DNA of 64,000 bases from Thalassotalea atypica (GTDB taxonomy: Bacteria; Pseudomonadota; Gammaproteobacteria; Enterobacterales; Alteromonadaceae): NCBI RefSeq assembly GCF_030295975.1, contig NZ_AP027364.1, positions 496,001-560,000 on the forward strand, given 5' to 3'. The stretch's first letter is position 1, and each line of letters starts with the position of its first letter. The notes below the pieces were generated by a model. That model saw only the letters and a program-made list of their open reading frames with translations, did no database searches and was not told the origin of the DNA. Shown here in pieces: positions 1 to 12,093 of this stretch. Position numbers and translations under genes: made by a program.

Positions 1-727
<727 letters not shown>

Positions 728-832
728 TCTTGAAGTAAAACGCCTGATGGAAGCCTTCGGGTTTCATGAGTGTTCACACAAATTGCACTGATAACAAATT
801 AGAAGAAGAAAAGTAAAACCCTAGCATAATAA

Positions 833-908
833 GGGGCTATAGCTCAGCTGGGAGAGCGCCTGCCTTGCACGCAGGAGGTCAGCAGTTCGATCCTGCTTAG
901 CTCCACCA
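833..908 (+). tRNA. tRNA-Ala (TGC)
   Basis: A 76-nt cloverleaf with acceptor arms GGGGCTA/TAGCTCC, a TTCGATC T-loop, anticodon TGC and an encoded CCA end. It lies in the 16S-23S spacer and is cut from the rRNA precursor. It comes before tRNA-Ile, the reverse of the order in E. coli rRNA operons. Confidence 0.97.
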
Positions 909-937
909 CTTATTGTGTAGTACTTAGGTACTTATGC

Positions 938-1014
<77 letters not shown>

Positions 1015-1403
1015 ATCTTCTTCACAAAGAATTAAATGACCAAATTTAAGCTATCTTTTTTAAGATGATTTAAATTTGGTTTTTTAAACCACGAATTAGC
1101 CGAATGCGCGCTAGTTTGAAGCTCTTTAACAATCTGGAAAGCTGATATAAATACCCGGTGTTTATATGGTGTTGAACGTGTCGCGCGTTTCAATACATCA
1201 ACATATAGATACCAACAGCGAGTGAGATAACCTTATCGTTTATCGAACAAGCTGATTAACTTCTCCTCCTCGGAGAATGTTAATAAAAAATCTAAATCAA
1301 GTAACTCATCTACATCGAAAGATGTGAGAGTACGTGAAAATGTCAGGCTGTACGATTAGTTCGGATTAGTCTCCGAACATTCTAAGACTACTTAGGGTTG
1401 TAT
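1015..1403 (+). other. 16S-23S spacer, distal part
   Basis: 389 bp between tRNA-Ile and 23S with no gene. A hairpin-like pair of ACCAAATTTAAG and TTTAAATTTGGT lies at about 1039-1081. A boxA antitermination element follows at 1121. The remainder should form the precursor stem that encloses 23S, but I did not pair it in full. Confidence 0.8.
1121..1131 (+). promoter_or_regulatory. boxA antitermination element before 23S
   Basis: GCTCTTTAACA matches the boxA of gammaproteobacterial rRNA spacers. There it recruits the NusB/S10-containing antitermination complex so that RNA polymerase reads through 23S. Its position ahead of 23S is the expected one. Confidence 0.75.
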
Positions 1404-4283
<2,880 letters not shown>

Positions 4284-4444
4284 TACAACACCCAAGTGGT
4301 TTTGTGTGTCTGACATGAATAAAAGTCACGTACTCGTGTTACTGATTAGATTTAGATAAGTATTTACATCGCTCACTGACATCCATGTCATTGCGATATT
4401 AGTGCATTCGTGCACGTCATCAGCTTTCAAGATTGTAGTTTTTT

Positions 4445-4562
4445 TGCTTGACGACAATAGCGTTGTAGAACCACCTGATCCCATGCCGAACTCAGAAGTG
4501 AAATGCAATAGCGCCGATGGTAGTGTGGGAGTTCCCATGTGAGAGTAGGACATTGTCAAGCT
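4445..4562 (+). rRNA. rrf: 5S ribosomal RNA
   Basis: About 118 nt. The ends TGCTTGACGAC and GTCAAGC pair to close helix I. The centre carries the typical CCATGCCGAACTCAGAAGTG and GCGCCGATGGTAGTG segments. It is the last gene of the rRNA operon, 160 bp after 23S, and is followed by a strong terminator. Confidence 0.96.
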
Positions 4563-4571
4563 TCTATTATG

Positions 4572-4603
4572 AAAAGCCCGATTCGAAAGAGTCGGGCTTT
4601 TTT
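4572..4603 (+). terminator. rRNA operon terminator
   Basis: The stem AAAAGCCCGA-TTC / GAG-TCGGGCTTTT closes on a short GAAA-type loop and is followed by a T run. It is a strong intrinsic terminator just after 5S. Confidence 0.9.
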
Positions 4604-4628
4604 ACGTCTGGCGTTTTTACGTCTGGCG
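4599..4628 (+). repeat. 15-bp tandem duplication after the rRNA terminator
   Basis: TTTTTACGTCTGGCG occurs twice head to tail (4599-4613 and 4614-4628) and is followed by a further TTT. The first copy starts in the T-tract of the rRNA terminator, so the duplication supplies a second T-run without a second hairpin. Confidence 0.85.
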
Positions 4629-4773
4629 TTTGAATAAATGGCTTACTCACATATAAAAATAATTCAAGTAGAACGCTACTAATCTCAATGATTTACTCTA
4701 TACAAAATTTTGTTATTTAATTTTGCTGAAAAATTCAGCATAATGTCGAAAATTATAATAATTGATCATATTT

Positions 4774-5988
4774 ATGCGCAGTAGTAGTAATTATCTAGCC
4801 TTAACTTTTTCTTTATCTATTTCTTCTTTGTCTCCGTCCGTTTTGGCAGCAACTATTGAACGTAGTGAAAATAACTTTGTTTTTGATTTTAATGAAGGTA
4901 ATTATTTTGAAGCAGGCATTGGTGCTCAATATGGATATATTGATAATTTTTTAAATCAAAGTCATGGTAAACAAAGTACGACTTTCGCCAAAATTTCTGC
5001 CGATTCTTTTCTACAAACTCACAATGATAACCATCTTCTACAAATTGGAGCGGATGTCGATACAATATTTTTCGACGACTTTAAGGATGATGAACACTCG
5101 AATGTCAATGTAAGAGCAAAGTATTTTTATAAGCTTGCAGATATGCAAACGTTGTTTTCTAGCATAGTGTTTAGTAATAATTATGAATACAGGGGAACAG
5201 GTACGAGTAAAGGCCAAGCACTGGCATTAGACTCCGGCAATGAGTTTGACGATAAACTATTAAATCTAGGTTATAACTATGGACGATTAGACTCAGTTTC
5301 TAAAGTCTCGCTTTTAGTGGGAATCAAAGAACGAGAATACAAAACTCGTAGGCAAGTTACGAGAACGTTGGATAACGAGGCGAAATTTGCGCATGTAGGT
5401 GTAGATTATCTAATGTCAGAAAAGACCTACTTTAGTTTTCTAGTCGAGTTAGAAGACATTGAGTACGATTATTCAAAAGAGCAGAACAGAGAAGAAATTG
5501 CGATATTAGCTGGTATAAAGTGGGAAGCGTCAGAACTCAGCCAACTTACATTGATGCTTGGCTATGAAACCTTGTCTTTTGATGAAAGTGTGTTTGATGA
5601 TGATGATATATTTAAATGGCGTATGTCCTATGATTGGAGGCCTCTTGATTATTTCTCAATGCAACTGAGATCAGGTCGCTCGAGTGAGCAATCTAATGAA
5701 ATTGAAAGAAACTATAGAGTGGTGGATGATTACACGTTAACGAGTTCGTATTTCATTAGTTCTCATTTAAATATGCGTCTTCAAGTTGCCTATAGGGCTG
5801 AAGAAATACAGTTTACTACTAATACAGTAGATGAAGACTTTTTGTTATTTGCGCCGCAGTTACAATATCAAGTTAGTGAACGTGTTAAGATGCGCATTGG
5901 CTATGAATTTATTACTGTTAGTAGTGATATAGGTATCAATGAATATGATAAGAACAGTTTTGAAATTGGTATCAACGGACAATTTTAG
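4774..5988 (+). CDS. Outer-membrane beta-barrel protein of an exopolysaccharide module
   Basis: About 404 aa. The N-terminus is a signal peptide (MRSSSNYLALTF, then a serine-rich core ending near VLAATIE). The body has alternating hydrophobic/aromatic strands and ends in phenylalanine (EIGINGQF), the usual last residue of outer-membrane barrels. It resembles the 'beta-barrel porin 2' proteins found beside Wza/Wzc genes in polysaccharide clusters, where they are thought to help export or anchor polymer. I chose the ATG at 4774; a TTG 12 bp upstream in frame is possible, and no good ribosome-binding site precedes either. It is 16 bp from the next gene and probably heads a three-gene operon. The family assignment is by pattern only. 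Confidence 0.72.
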   Translation: MRSSSNYLALTFSLSISSLSPSVLAATIERSENNFVFDFNEGNYFEAGIGAQYGYIDNFLNQSHGKQSTTFAKISADSFLQTHNDNHLLQIGADVDTIFFDDFKDDEHSNVNVRAKYFYKLADMQTLFSSIVFSNNYEYRGTGTSKGQALALDSGNEFDDKLLNLGYNYGRLDSVSKVSLLVGIKEREYKTRRQVTRTLDNEAKFAHVGVDYLMSEKTYFSFLVELEDIEYDYSKEQNREEIAILAGIKWEASELSQLTLMLGYETLSFDESVFDDDDIFKWRMSYDWRPLDYFSMQLRSGRSSEQSNEIERNYRVVDDYTLTSSYFISSHLNMRLQVAYRAEEIQFTTNTVDEDFLLFAPQLQYQVSERVKMRIGYEFITVSSDIGINEYDKNSFEIGINGQF

Positions 5989-6004
5989 AGAGTAGTTTGT
6001 TGAA

Positions 6005-6517
6005 ATGAGGATGTTAGTTGTAATAGTGATACTGATTATGAATTCACCAGTACTTGCTGGGGATTATTTATTGGGGTCTGGTGATAAAATTAAAATCACT
6101 GTCTATAACGAACCTGATTTAACAGTTGAAGCTAAAATTGATAGAACGGGAATCGTTTCTTTTCCCTTCATTAAAGATATTGCAATTATTGGAATGACAA
6201 CTGAAGCGGTTGAGTTGCAGGTTAGAAATGGTTTGCTGGGGGATTACTTAGTTGATCCACAAGTCTCAGTTTCCGTTATTGATTACCGACCGTTCTTTAT
6301 TCATGGGGAAGTTGTAAAACCTGGTGGATATCCCTACCAAGAAGACTTGAGGCTAGATAAGGCGATAGCATTGGCAGGAGGACTTGCAAACAGGGCGTCT
6401 AAGTCGAACTGGAAAATTACTAGGTCAGAAAATGGAAAAACATTTACGATAGAAGCAGATATTTCTACCGTAGTATTACCTGACGATATAATAAAAATAG
6501 AGCAAAGTTTCTTTTGA
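6005..6517 (+). CDS. Polysaccharide export protein, Wza/SLBB type, short
   Basis: 170 aa. A signal peptide (to about residue 18, ending VLAG) is followed by a poly-export domain starting YLLGSGDKIKITVYNEPDLT. An SLBB-type segment follows (FFIHGEVVKPGGYPYQEDL, then KAIALAGGL). These domains form the periplasmic/outer-membrane channel through which capsule or exopolysaccharide leaves the cell. There is no lipobox cysteine and no C-terminal membrane helix, so unlike E. coli Wza (about 380 aa) it cannot span the outer membrane alone. The barrel protein encoded just upstream could provide that function (inference). Its TGA stop overlaps the TTG start of the next gene, so translation is likely coupled. 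Confidence 0.82.
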   Translation: MRMLVVIVILIMNSPVLAGDYLLGSGDKIKITVYNEPDLTVEAKIDRTGIVSFPFIKDIAIIGMTTEAVELQVRNGLLGDYLVDPQVSVSVIDYRPFFIHGEVVKPGGYPYQEDLRLDKAIALAGGLANRASKSNWKITRSENGKTFTIEADISTVVLPDDIIKIEQSFF

Positions 6518-8673
6518 GCGAGCTAGATAATAATAGATTGGATTATAATTTTACTGACGAAGATGTCTCTCTGAAAGAGCTATTGCGGCCTCTTTGGGTG
6601 CGTCGTTGGAAGATAATTTTTTGTACGCTATTGGTTACTTCAATAGTGGCGTTTTACGTCACCTTGTTAAAACCAGTATACAAAGCAAGTGCTATCCTAC
6701 ATATAGGCAGCAATATCTCATCTAACACTTTGTCAATAAATGATGCCTTTTCAGAGTCGAGTGCTACTGAGGAACAAATCCAAACTCAATATGAATTACT
6801 TAGGTCTCGACAATTTGCTGAGCGAGTAGTAACCGAGCTTGAATTACAAGATAATAAGGAGTTTGTTGCTGGAAAGTACAATAATAGACTTCCATTTCTT
6901 GCAGATAAGACGTCATTATCTTCCCCCTCAATTGCAAATGTTGTTTCTGGTGTACAGGGGCGTCTGACGATATCACCTGTACTCAATACTGAATTAGTTC
7001 GAATAACTTTTTCTTCCTATGATCCTAAATTATCGATGCGTGTTGCCAATCAGGTTGGAAAGACTTATGTTGCGTATCAAGATGAAATCCACAGTGCCTC
7101 TAAAGAATCAACGTCACAATGGTTAGTCGATCAACTAAAAGAGTTGGGTAAGAAACTTGAAGTCTCAGAGCTTTCTCTCCAACGATTTAAAGAAGATGAA
7201 GGATTAGTTGATATCCAAGGTGTTCGGGGGCTAATAGGCTCTGAAATTACAGCTTTAACCTCTTCGTTATTACAAGCAGAAAAACAGCTCGATGATTTAA
7301 ACGTAACTTTTGAATATATACAGCAAAACAAAAGAGATTTTCGAAAGCTAACTGATCTAAGCGAAGTGAATGCCCATCGTTCCTATTTACAGCTGACAAA
7401 CACCAAAGATCAAATTGAACGAAAGATATCTGAGTTGTCCAAGCGCTATGGTCCAAAGCATCCTAAACGTATTTCGGTGCAAGCAGAGTTAGAGGCGATA
7501 AAAGAAAACATTGTTCAACAAGTGCAAAATCAGGTTTTATCTGTAGAGAAGGATTATTTTACTGCAGTTGCTAAATTAAAGGCGACAAAAGCGAGACTTG
7601 TTAAAGCCAAAGCTGATTATTTACGATTGAGCAAATTAGAGAATAAATTTTCACAGTTAGAACGTGAAGTTGAAACAAATAAAGAACTCTACAACAATTA
7701 CTTAGTTCGCTTGAAAGAAGCTGACGCTATGGGAAATTATAACGCTAATTTTTATGTTCGCTTTATCGACAAAGCAATAGAGCCTAATAGTCCATATGCG
7801 CCACGAAAAACATTACTGGTCATAGTATGCTTTATCCTGTCGACGATTGTTACATCAATATATGTCATCATGCGAGAGCTGCTTGTTGATACATTAAACT
7901 CCCGCAGAAAATTGGAAAGCTTTAATGAGGCCAAGATATTAGCTGTATTACCTAAAATTAAGTACAAAGCGCAACAAGATGATGACAAGTATATCGTCGA
8001 TAATAGGTTTACCGAGGCGGTCCGAACTTTACGAACCTCATTGTTGTTTAACAATGAAAAAAAACCGCCCAAAGTAATAGCCATTACATCTTCTGTCCCT
8101 AACGAAGGGAAGTCTACTGTTGCACTTCATTTAGCGCGCTCTTTTAGTGAAATGGAAAAAGTATTACTGATTGAGGCTGATTTACGCCACCCCACATTAG
8201 CTAAAAATTTGGACTTGGCCCAACACCGACCGGGTCTATCAAACTTGCTCGCTAAAACGCACCAAATTAACGAATGTATTGTGCGTGATAAGAGTGCAAA
8301 GTTAGACATTTTAACCTCTGGGATCTCACCAGCTAATCCACTTGCGTTTTTGTCAATGAAGCGTTTTGAGATGCTTATTAAAGTCTTTGGTAATTTTTAT
8401 GATCGTATTATTATCGAAACTCCCCCTGTTAACGCAGTAAGTGATGCCGTTATCATTTCTCGGCTTGTCGAAAGTGTGCTTTATGTTGTTCATGGCAATA
8501 AAACACGTCGAGAACATATCACCTCAGGTATTCGTATGCTTAAGCAAGTTCGTGCGCCAATCGATGGTATTGTTATTAATCAAAGCCAAAATATTGATAC
8601 CAGCAAATATCACAGTAAATATTACAATGACATGGCTAATATCATTAAATTGCCCGTGAGGAAGCAAGGTTAG
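6514..8673 (+). CDS. Polysaccharide co-polymerase with tyrosine autokinase domain (Wzc/ExoP type)
   Basis: 719 aa. Residues about 18-200 form the Wzz chain-length domain with a first membrane helix (KIIFCTLLVTSIVAFYVTLL). A long coiled coil follows (about 205-400), then a second helix (TLLVIVCFILSTIVTSIYVI). The C-terminal half is a bacterial tyrosine kinase: Walker A with NEGKS at 530-534, Walker A' with EAD at 554-556, and a Walker B position reading IIIETPP (E635, where the family usually has aspartate). The tail carries a small tyrosine cluster (YHSKYY), the expected autophosphorylation zone. It controls polymer length and export across the inner membrane. The start is TTG, overlapping the preceding stop; no internal ATG would preserve the Wzz domain. 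No glycosyltransferase or polymerase gene is adjacent. Confidence 0.88.
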   Translation: MSELDNNRLDYNFTDEDVSLKELLRPLWVRRWKIIFCTLLVTSIVAFYVTLLKPVYKASAILHIGSNISSNTLSINDAFSESSATEEQIQTQYELLRSRQFAERVVTELELQDNKEFVAGKYNNRLPFLADKTSLSSPSIANVVSGVQGRLTISPVLNTELVRITFSSYDPKLSMRVANQVGKTYVAYQDEIHSASKESTSQWLVDQLKELGKKLEVSELSLQRFKEDEGLVDIQGVRGLIGSEITALTSSLLQAEKQLDDLNVTFEYIQQNKRDFRKLTDLSEVNAHRSYLQLTNTKDQIERKISELSKRYGPKHPKRISVQAELEAIKENIVQQVQNQVLSVEKDYFTAVAKLKATKARLVKAKADYLRLSKLENKFSQLEREVETNKELYNNYLVRLKEADAMGNYNANFYVRFIDKAIEPNSPYAPRKTLLVIVCFILSTIVTSIYVIMRELLVDTLNSRRKLESFNEAKILAVLPKIKYKAQQDDDKYIVDNRFTEAVRTLRTSLLFNNEKKPPKVIAITSSVPNEGKSTVALHLARSFSEMEKVLLIEADLRHPTLAKNLDLAQHRPGLSNLLAKTHQINECIVRDKSAKLDILTSGISPANPLAFLSMKRFEMLIKVFGNFYDRIIIETPPVNAVSDAVIISRLVESVLYVVHGNKTRREHITSGIRMLKQVRAPIDGIVINQSQNIDTSKYHSKYYNDMANIIKLPVRKQG

Positions 8674-8731
8674 CGTTGCCGTTTTACATCATTGTTCAGT
8701 ACAATAATGCAAACAACATAGCACTTTTGAT

Positions 8732-9763
8732 ATGAAACCAAGCCCAAAATTTGTCAAAGCCTTAAATACTTTGGCCGTACAAGCCCATTGCCAAGCGTTT
8801 TATCAACCAGAAAATATTGACGATTTGATAAAGCTATCTAACCAATTACCTGAGCACTTTTACATTCTTGGAGAAGGAAGTAATACGCTGTTCCTTGATG
8901 AGATTACCCCCGTGCTGGTGAGTCCCAAGCTTTATGGCGTCAAAATTGAAACTCATGACGAGTATTATTTAGTCACTGCAGCGGCAAGTGAAAATTGGCA
9001 TGATTTAGTTTTACATTGTGTGAATAACAGTGTTTACGGTTTAGAAAATTTAGCGCTCATACCTGGGAGCGTCGGTGCAGCTCCTGTTCAAAATATTGGA
9101 GCGTATGGGGTAGAACTGGCGGATTTTTGCCAGCAAGTACGTTGGTTTTGTTTTGAGTCAAATCAAGAGAAAGTACTGACGACGGAACAATGCCAATTCA
9201 AATACAGAGACAGTATTTTTAAACATGACTTGAAAAATAAAGGGTTGATAACAGCAGTGACGCTTAAATTACCCAAGCTTTGGCAACCCAAAATCACCTA
9301 CGCAGGGCTTAACGAGCTAGCTGTTGATTGCACTGCCAAAGAGGTGTTGGAAAAAGTCATTATCATACGCCAATCAAAATTACCTGATCCTAGCGATATC
9401 CCCAATGCGGGAAGTTTTTTTAAAAATCCTATAGTTCCAATAGCGATTCTTGATGCATTGAAAAGACACTATGGTCAAATTCCGCATTATCAAGTAGACG
9501 AACAACATGTCAAATTGGCCGCGGGTTGGTTAATTGAGCAGAGTGGTTATAAAGGGTATAAAATGCTTGGAGTTGGTGTTCACGCTAAGCAAGCGCTGGT
9601 GCTCGTTAATCATCATAGTGAATCTGGTCGTGCTATTTTTGACTTAGCAATATTAATCATGAAAGAGGTCTTTGCTAAGTTTAATGTTCAACTTGAGCCT
9701 GAAGTTCGCTTGGTCACTGCTCAAGGTGAAAAGTCGTTTCAAGAGTTAACTATTCATGGCTAA
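8732..9763 (+). CDS. murB: UDP-N-acetylenolpyruvoylglucosamine reductase
   Basis: 343 aa, the same size as the E. coli enzyme. It uses NADPH and FAD to reduce the enolpyruvyl ether of UDP-GlcNAc to UDP-MurNAc, the second committed step of peptidoglycan synthesis in the cytoplasm. Visible motifs are the FAD-binding LGEGSNTLF, IPGSVGAAPVQNIGAYG, the catalytic-serine segment NAGSFFKNP (S229) and the C-terminal LEPEVRL with its catalytic glutamate. The last 8 bp overlap birA, as expected for a murB-birA unit. In E. coli this pair also lies between an rRNA operon and the tRNA-tufB cluster. Confidence 0.97.
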   Translation: MKPSPKFVKALNTLAVQAHCQAFYQPENIDDLIKLSNQLPEHFYILGEGSNTLFLDEITPVLVSPKLYGVKIETHDEYYLVTAAASENWHDLVLHCVNNSVYGLENLALIPGSVGAAPVQNIGAYGVELADFCQQVRWFCFESNQEKVLTTEQCQFKYRDSIFKHDLKNKGLITAVTLKLPKLWQPKITYAGLNELAVDCTAKEVLEKVIIIRQSKLPDPSDIPNAGSFFKNPIVPIAILDALKRHYGQIPHYQVDEQHVKLAAGWLIEQSGYKGYKMLGVGVHAKQALVLVNHHSESGRAIFDLAILIMKEVFAKFNVQLEPEVRLVTAQGEKSFQELTIHG

Positions 9764-10733
9764 ATCAATTAAAGAGCATTTAATCAAAGAGCTGGCATCA
9801 GGAACATTTGTTTCGGGCCAAGAGTTGGCAGACAAGTTTGGCGTATCTAGAGCCGCTATCTCTAATCAAGTTAGTAATTTAGGCGAGATGGGCTTAGATA
9901 TTTTCAAAGTCCGTGGCAAAGGATATCAACTCGCCGTGCCGATTGAATTACTCGATAAGCAGGTTATCAGCGCCTACTTGAAAGAGTTTGGCTTAGAAAA
10001 CACAGTTGAAGTACATAATGTAATTGACTCTACAAATAACTACTTGATGAGAAAGTTACCTAACCAACTAAGCTCGGGGCAAATCTGTTTAGCCGAATAC
10101 CAGCAATCAGGTAGAGGTCGACGAGGTCGTCAGTGGCTTTCTCCTTTTGGCTCACATCTCTACTTATCAATGTATCAACCTCTTGAACAAGGCATGTCGC
10201 AAGCAATGGGCTTAAGTTTGTTAACAGCGCTTGCCGTCAAAGATTCCATTTCTGCATTGTTCAGTATCGAAGTTGGTTTAAAATGGCCTAATGACATTTA
10301 TGTCCAAGGGGAAAAAATTGCCGGAATATTGATTGATCTAGAAGGCCAGGCAACGGGATCCTGTCATAGCATTATCGGCTTAGGCGTAAATGTAAATATG
10401 CCAGTGGCTGCAGCTAAAACCATAGATCAACCTTGGACCGATCTTAGTTTACACGTTGCCACAGGGGTTGATCGAAATCTATTAGCCGCCACATTAATTT
10501 TCTCGTTAAATAAACGGATGAAACAGTACAAAAGCACAGGCTTAAAAGCTATGTTAGACGATTGGCACCAGTCAGATATTTTTCTTAATAAACCGATCAA
10601 ATTAGTCACAGGCAATAATGAAATATTTGGTACCTGCCGCGGAATAAATGAGCAAGGCGCATTGCTGCTTGATGATGGCAATGAAGTTAGAACCGTGTTT
10701 GGTGGGGAAGTCAGCGTTAGGGGAGTATCATGA
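9756..10733 (+). CDS. birA: Biotin-protein ligase and biotin operon repressor
   Basis: 325 aa, full length for the two-function form. Residues 1-60 are a winged helix-turn-helix (SGQELADKFGVSRAAISNQV) that would bind the bio operator. The centre is the ligase: the biotinyl-AMP loop GRGRRGRQW, KWPNDIYV with the active-site lysine nearby (GEKIAGIL), and a C-terminal SH3-like cap. It activates biotin as biotinyl-AMP, transfers it to the AccB lysine, and represses biotin synthesis when no acceptor is present. It overlaps murB by 8 bp and coaX by 4 bp (ATGA). Confidence 0.96.
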   Translation: MAKSIKEHLIKELASGTFVSGQELADKFGVSRAAISNQVSNLGEMGLDIFKVRGKGYQLAVPIELLDKQVISAYLKEFGLENTVEVHNVIDSTNNYLMRKLPNQLSSGQICLAEYQQSGRGRRGRQWLSPFGSHLYLSMYQPLEQGMSQAMGLSLLTALAVKDSISALFSIEVGLKWPNDIYVQGEKIAGILIDLEGQATGSCHSIIGLGVNVNMPVAAAKTIDQPWTDLSLHVATGVDRNLLAATLIFSLNKRMKQYKSTGLKAMLDDWHQSDIFLNKPIKLVTGNNEIFGTCRGINEQGALLLDDGNEVRTVFGGEVSVRGVS

Positions 10734-11506
10734 TCGCATTACTCGATATCGGTAACACGCGATTTAAGTATGTTCATTATCTTCTTGATGAGGACATAAA
10801 GGGATCGATAGTAGAAGAGCAATGCTATAGCGCCATAATCAGTATCGACAATCAAGAATTGACTTCAAAATGGCTAACTGAGCATTTAAGCAATATCACC
10901 CATCTTGTTTTTGCCAACGTAAATGATCAACGTTACAGCGAAATACTGAAAAATTGGGCAATCAGCAAAAGTATACCGTTCAAAATAGTGGGTACAGAAA
11001 AGAGTTTTAATAATGTAATTAATGGTTATACAAATTTCGGTCAAATGGGTGTGGATCGTTGGTTGGCACTAGTAGGTGCAAAACAAATGTTCCCCACTGA
11101 TAATTGTTTGATTATTGATAGTGGTACGGCAACTACATTTGACGTGCTAGATGCTCAAGGATCACATCATGGCGGCTGGATTTTACCCGGTATAGAACTG
11201 ATGACAAACAGTGTCCTTGAATCTACAGCTAATGTGAAAGGCAGTGCAACACATGTAGAGAATATTGCTTTTGGTAAATCGACTTCAGATAACCTATCTT
11301 ATGCTAGTTGGGCTGCAACCGTTGGCGCCGTTGAGCAAGCGATTAAATTAGCTAATGACTCAGGGGACAAGCCAAGTCGCGTCATTTTTACCGGTGGCAA
11401 CGGTAAATTATTAATGCAGCACTGTGAAGTCAACAATGACCTACAATCATTTAGCTATGTTGAAAAGTTAATTTTTATTGGGTTAGCTTGCTATATAGCG
11501 CAATAA
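10730..11506 (+). CDS. coaX: Type III pantothenate kinase
   Basis: 258 aa. It phosphorylates pantothenate in the first step of coenzyme A synthesis. It has the ASKHA-fold signatures of CoaX: an N-terminal phosphate loop LLDIGNTRFKY, GVDRWLALVGA, and the second nucleotide motif IIDSGTATTFDVL. Its ATG overlaps the birA stop, so the three genes are probably co-translated. E. coli has the unrelated type I enzyme gene coaA at this position after birA, so this locus keeps the function but with a different protein family. CoaX enzymes are generally insensitive to CoA feedback (family knowledge). Confidence 0.95.
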   Translation: MIALLDIGNTRFKYVHYLLDEDIKGSIVEEQCYSAIISIDNQELTSKWLTEHLSNITHLVFANVNDQRYSEILKNWAISKSIPFKIVGTEKSFNNVINGYTNFGQMGVDRWLALVGAKQMFPTDNCLIIDSGTATTFDVLDAQGSHHGGWILPGIELMTNSVLESTANVKGSATHVENIAFGKSTSDNLSYASWAATVGAVEQAIKLANDSGDKPSRVIFTGGNGKLLMQHCEVNNDLQSFSYVEKLIFIGLACYIAQ

Positions 11507-11580
11507 TCTTGATAAATATTGTTAACTTGCATAAAAAAACGTCAAACGGTCAAATTAAGCAATTTTTTTTATTTTAGCTA

Positions 11581-11609
11581 TTGCAAGCTTCAAAACATTA
11601 CTCTAGAAT
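11581..11609 (+). promoter_or_regulatory. Promoter of the tRNA-tuf operon
   Basis: TTGCAA, a 17-bp spacer, then TAGAAT. It is followed by a GC-rich discriminator (GCGCTCC) typical of stable-RNA promoters under stringent control. The predicted start lies about 12 bp before the first tRNA. Confidence 0.8.
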
Positions 11610-11628
11610 GCGCTCCACTTAATGTAGT

Positions 11629-11704
<76 letters not shown>

Positions 11705-11737
11705 TTAATACACTAGCAATAGTGTTAAAAAGAATTT

Positions 11738-11822
11738 GGAGGGGTTCCCGAGTGGCCAAAGGGATCAGACTGTAAATCTGACGGCTCCGCCTTCGGTGGT
11801 TCGAATCCACCTCCCTCCACCA
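11738..11822 (+). tRNA. tRNA-Tyr (GTA)
   Basis: 85 nt with the long variable arm of class II tRNAs. Acceptor GGAGGGG/CCTCCCTCC region, anticodon GTA in CTGTAAA, CCA encoded. Confidence 0.96.
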
Positions 11823-11854
11823 TTTTTTGCAGAGATATCTGATAGATTTGCAAA

Positions 11855-11928
11855 GCGGACGTCGTATAGTGGTAATACCTTAGCCTTCCAAGCTAAAGCT
11901 GCGGGTTCGATTCCCGCCGTCCGCTCCA
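11855..11928 (+). tRNA. tRNA-Gly (TCC)
   Basis: 74 nt, acceptor GCGGACG/CGTCCGC, anticodon TCC in CTTCCAA, TCCA 3' end encoded. Third tRNA of the operon. Confidence 0.96.
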
Positions 11929-11943
11929 TTCTTTGTACATAGT

Positions 11944-12019
11944 GCTGATATAGCTCAGTTGGTAGAGCGCACCCTTGGTAAGGGTGAGGTCGGCAGTTCG
12001 AATCTGCCTATTAGCACCA
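11944..12019 (+). tRNA. tRNA-Thr (GGT)
   Basis: 76 nt, acceptor GCTGATA/TATTAGC with one G-T pair, anticodon GGT in CTTGGTA, CCA encoded. Last tRNA before tuf; the 74-bp spacer to tuf has no terminator that I can see, so tuf is probably expressed from the tRNA promoter. Confidence 0.96.
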
Positions 12020-12093
12020 TTTCATTGAATCTTATCTATACTTATCTTTTACTAAAATTTTAAACTTAAATTTTTACCTCGAGGTATTTTAAA

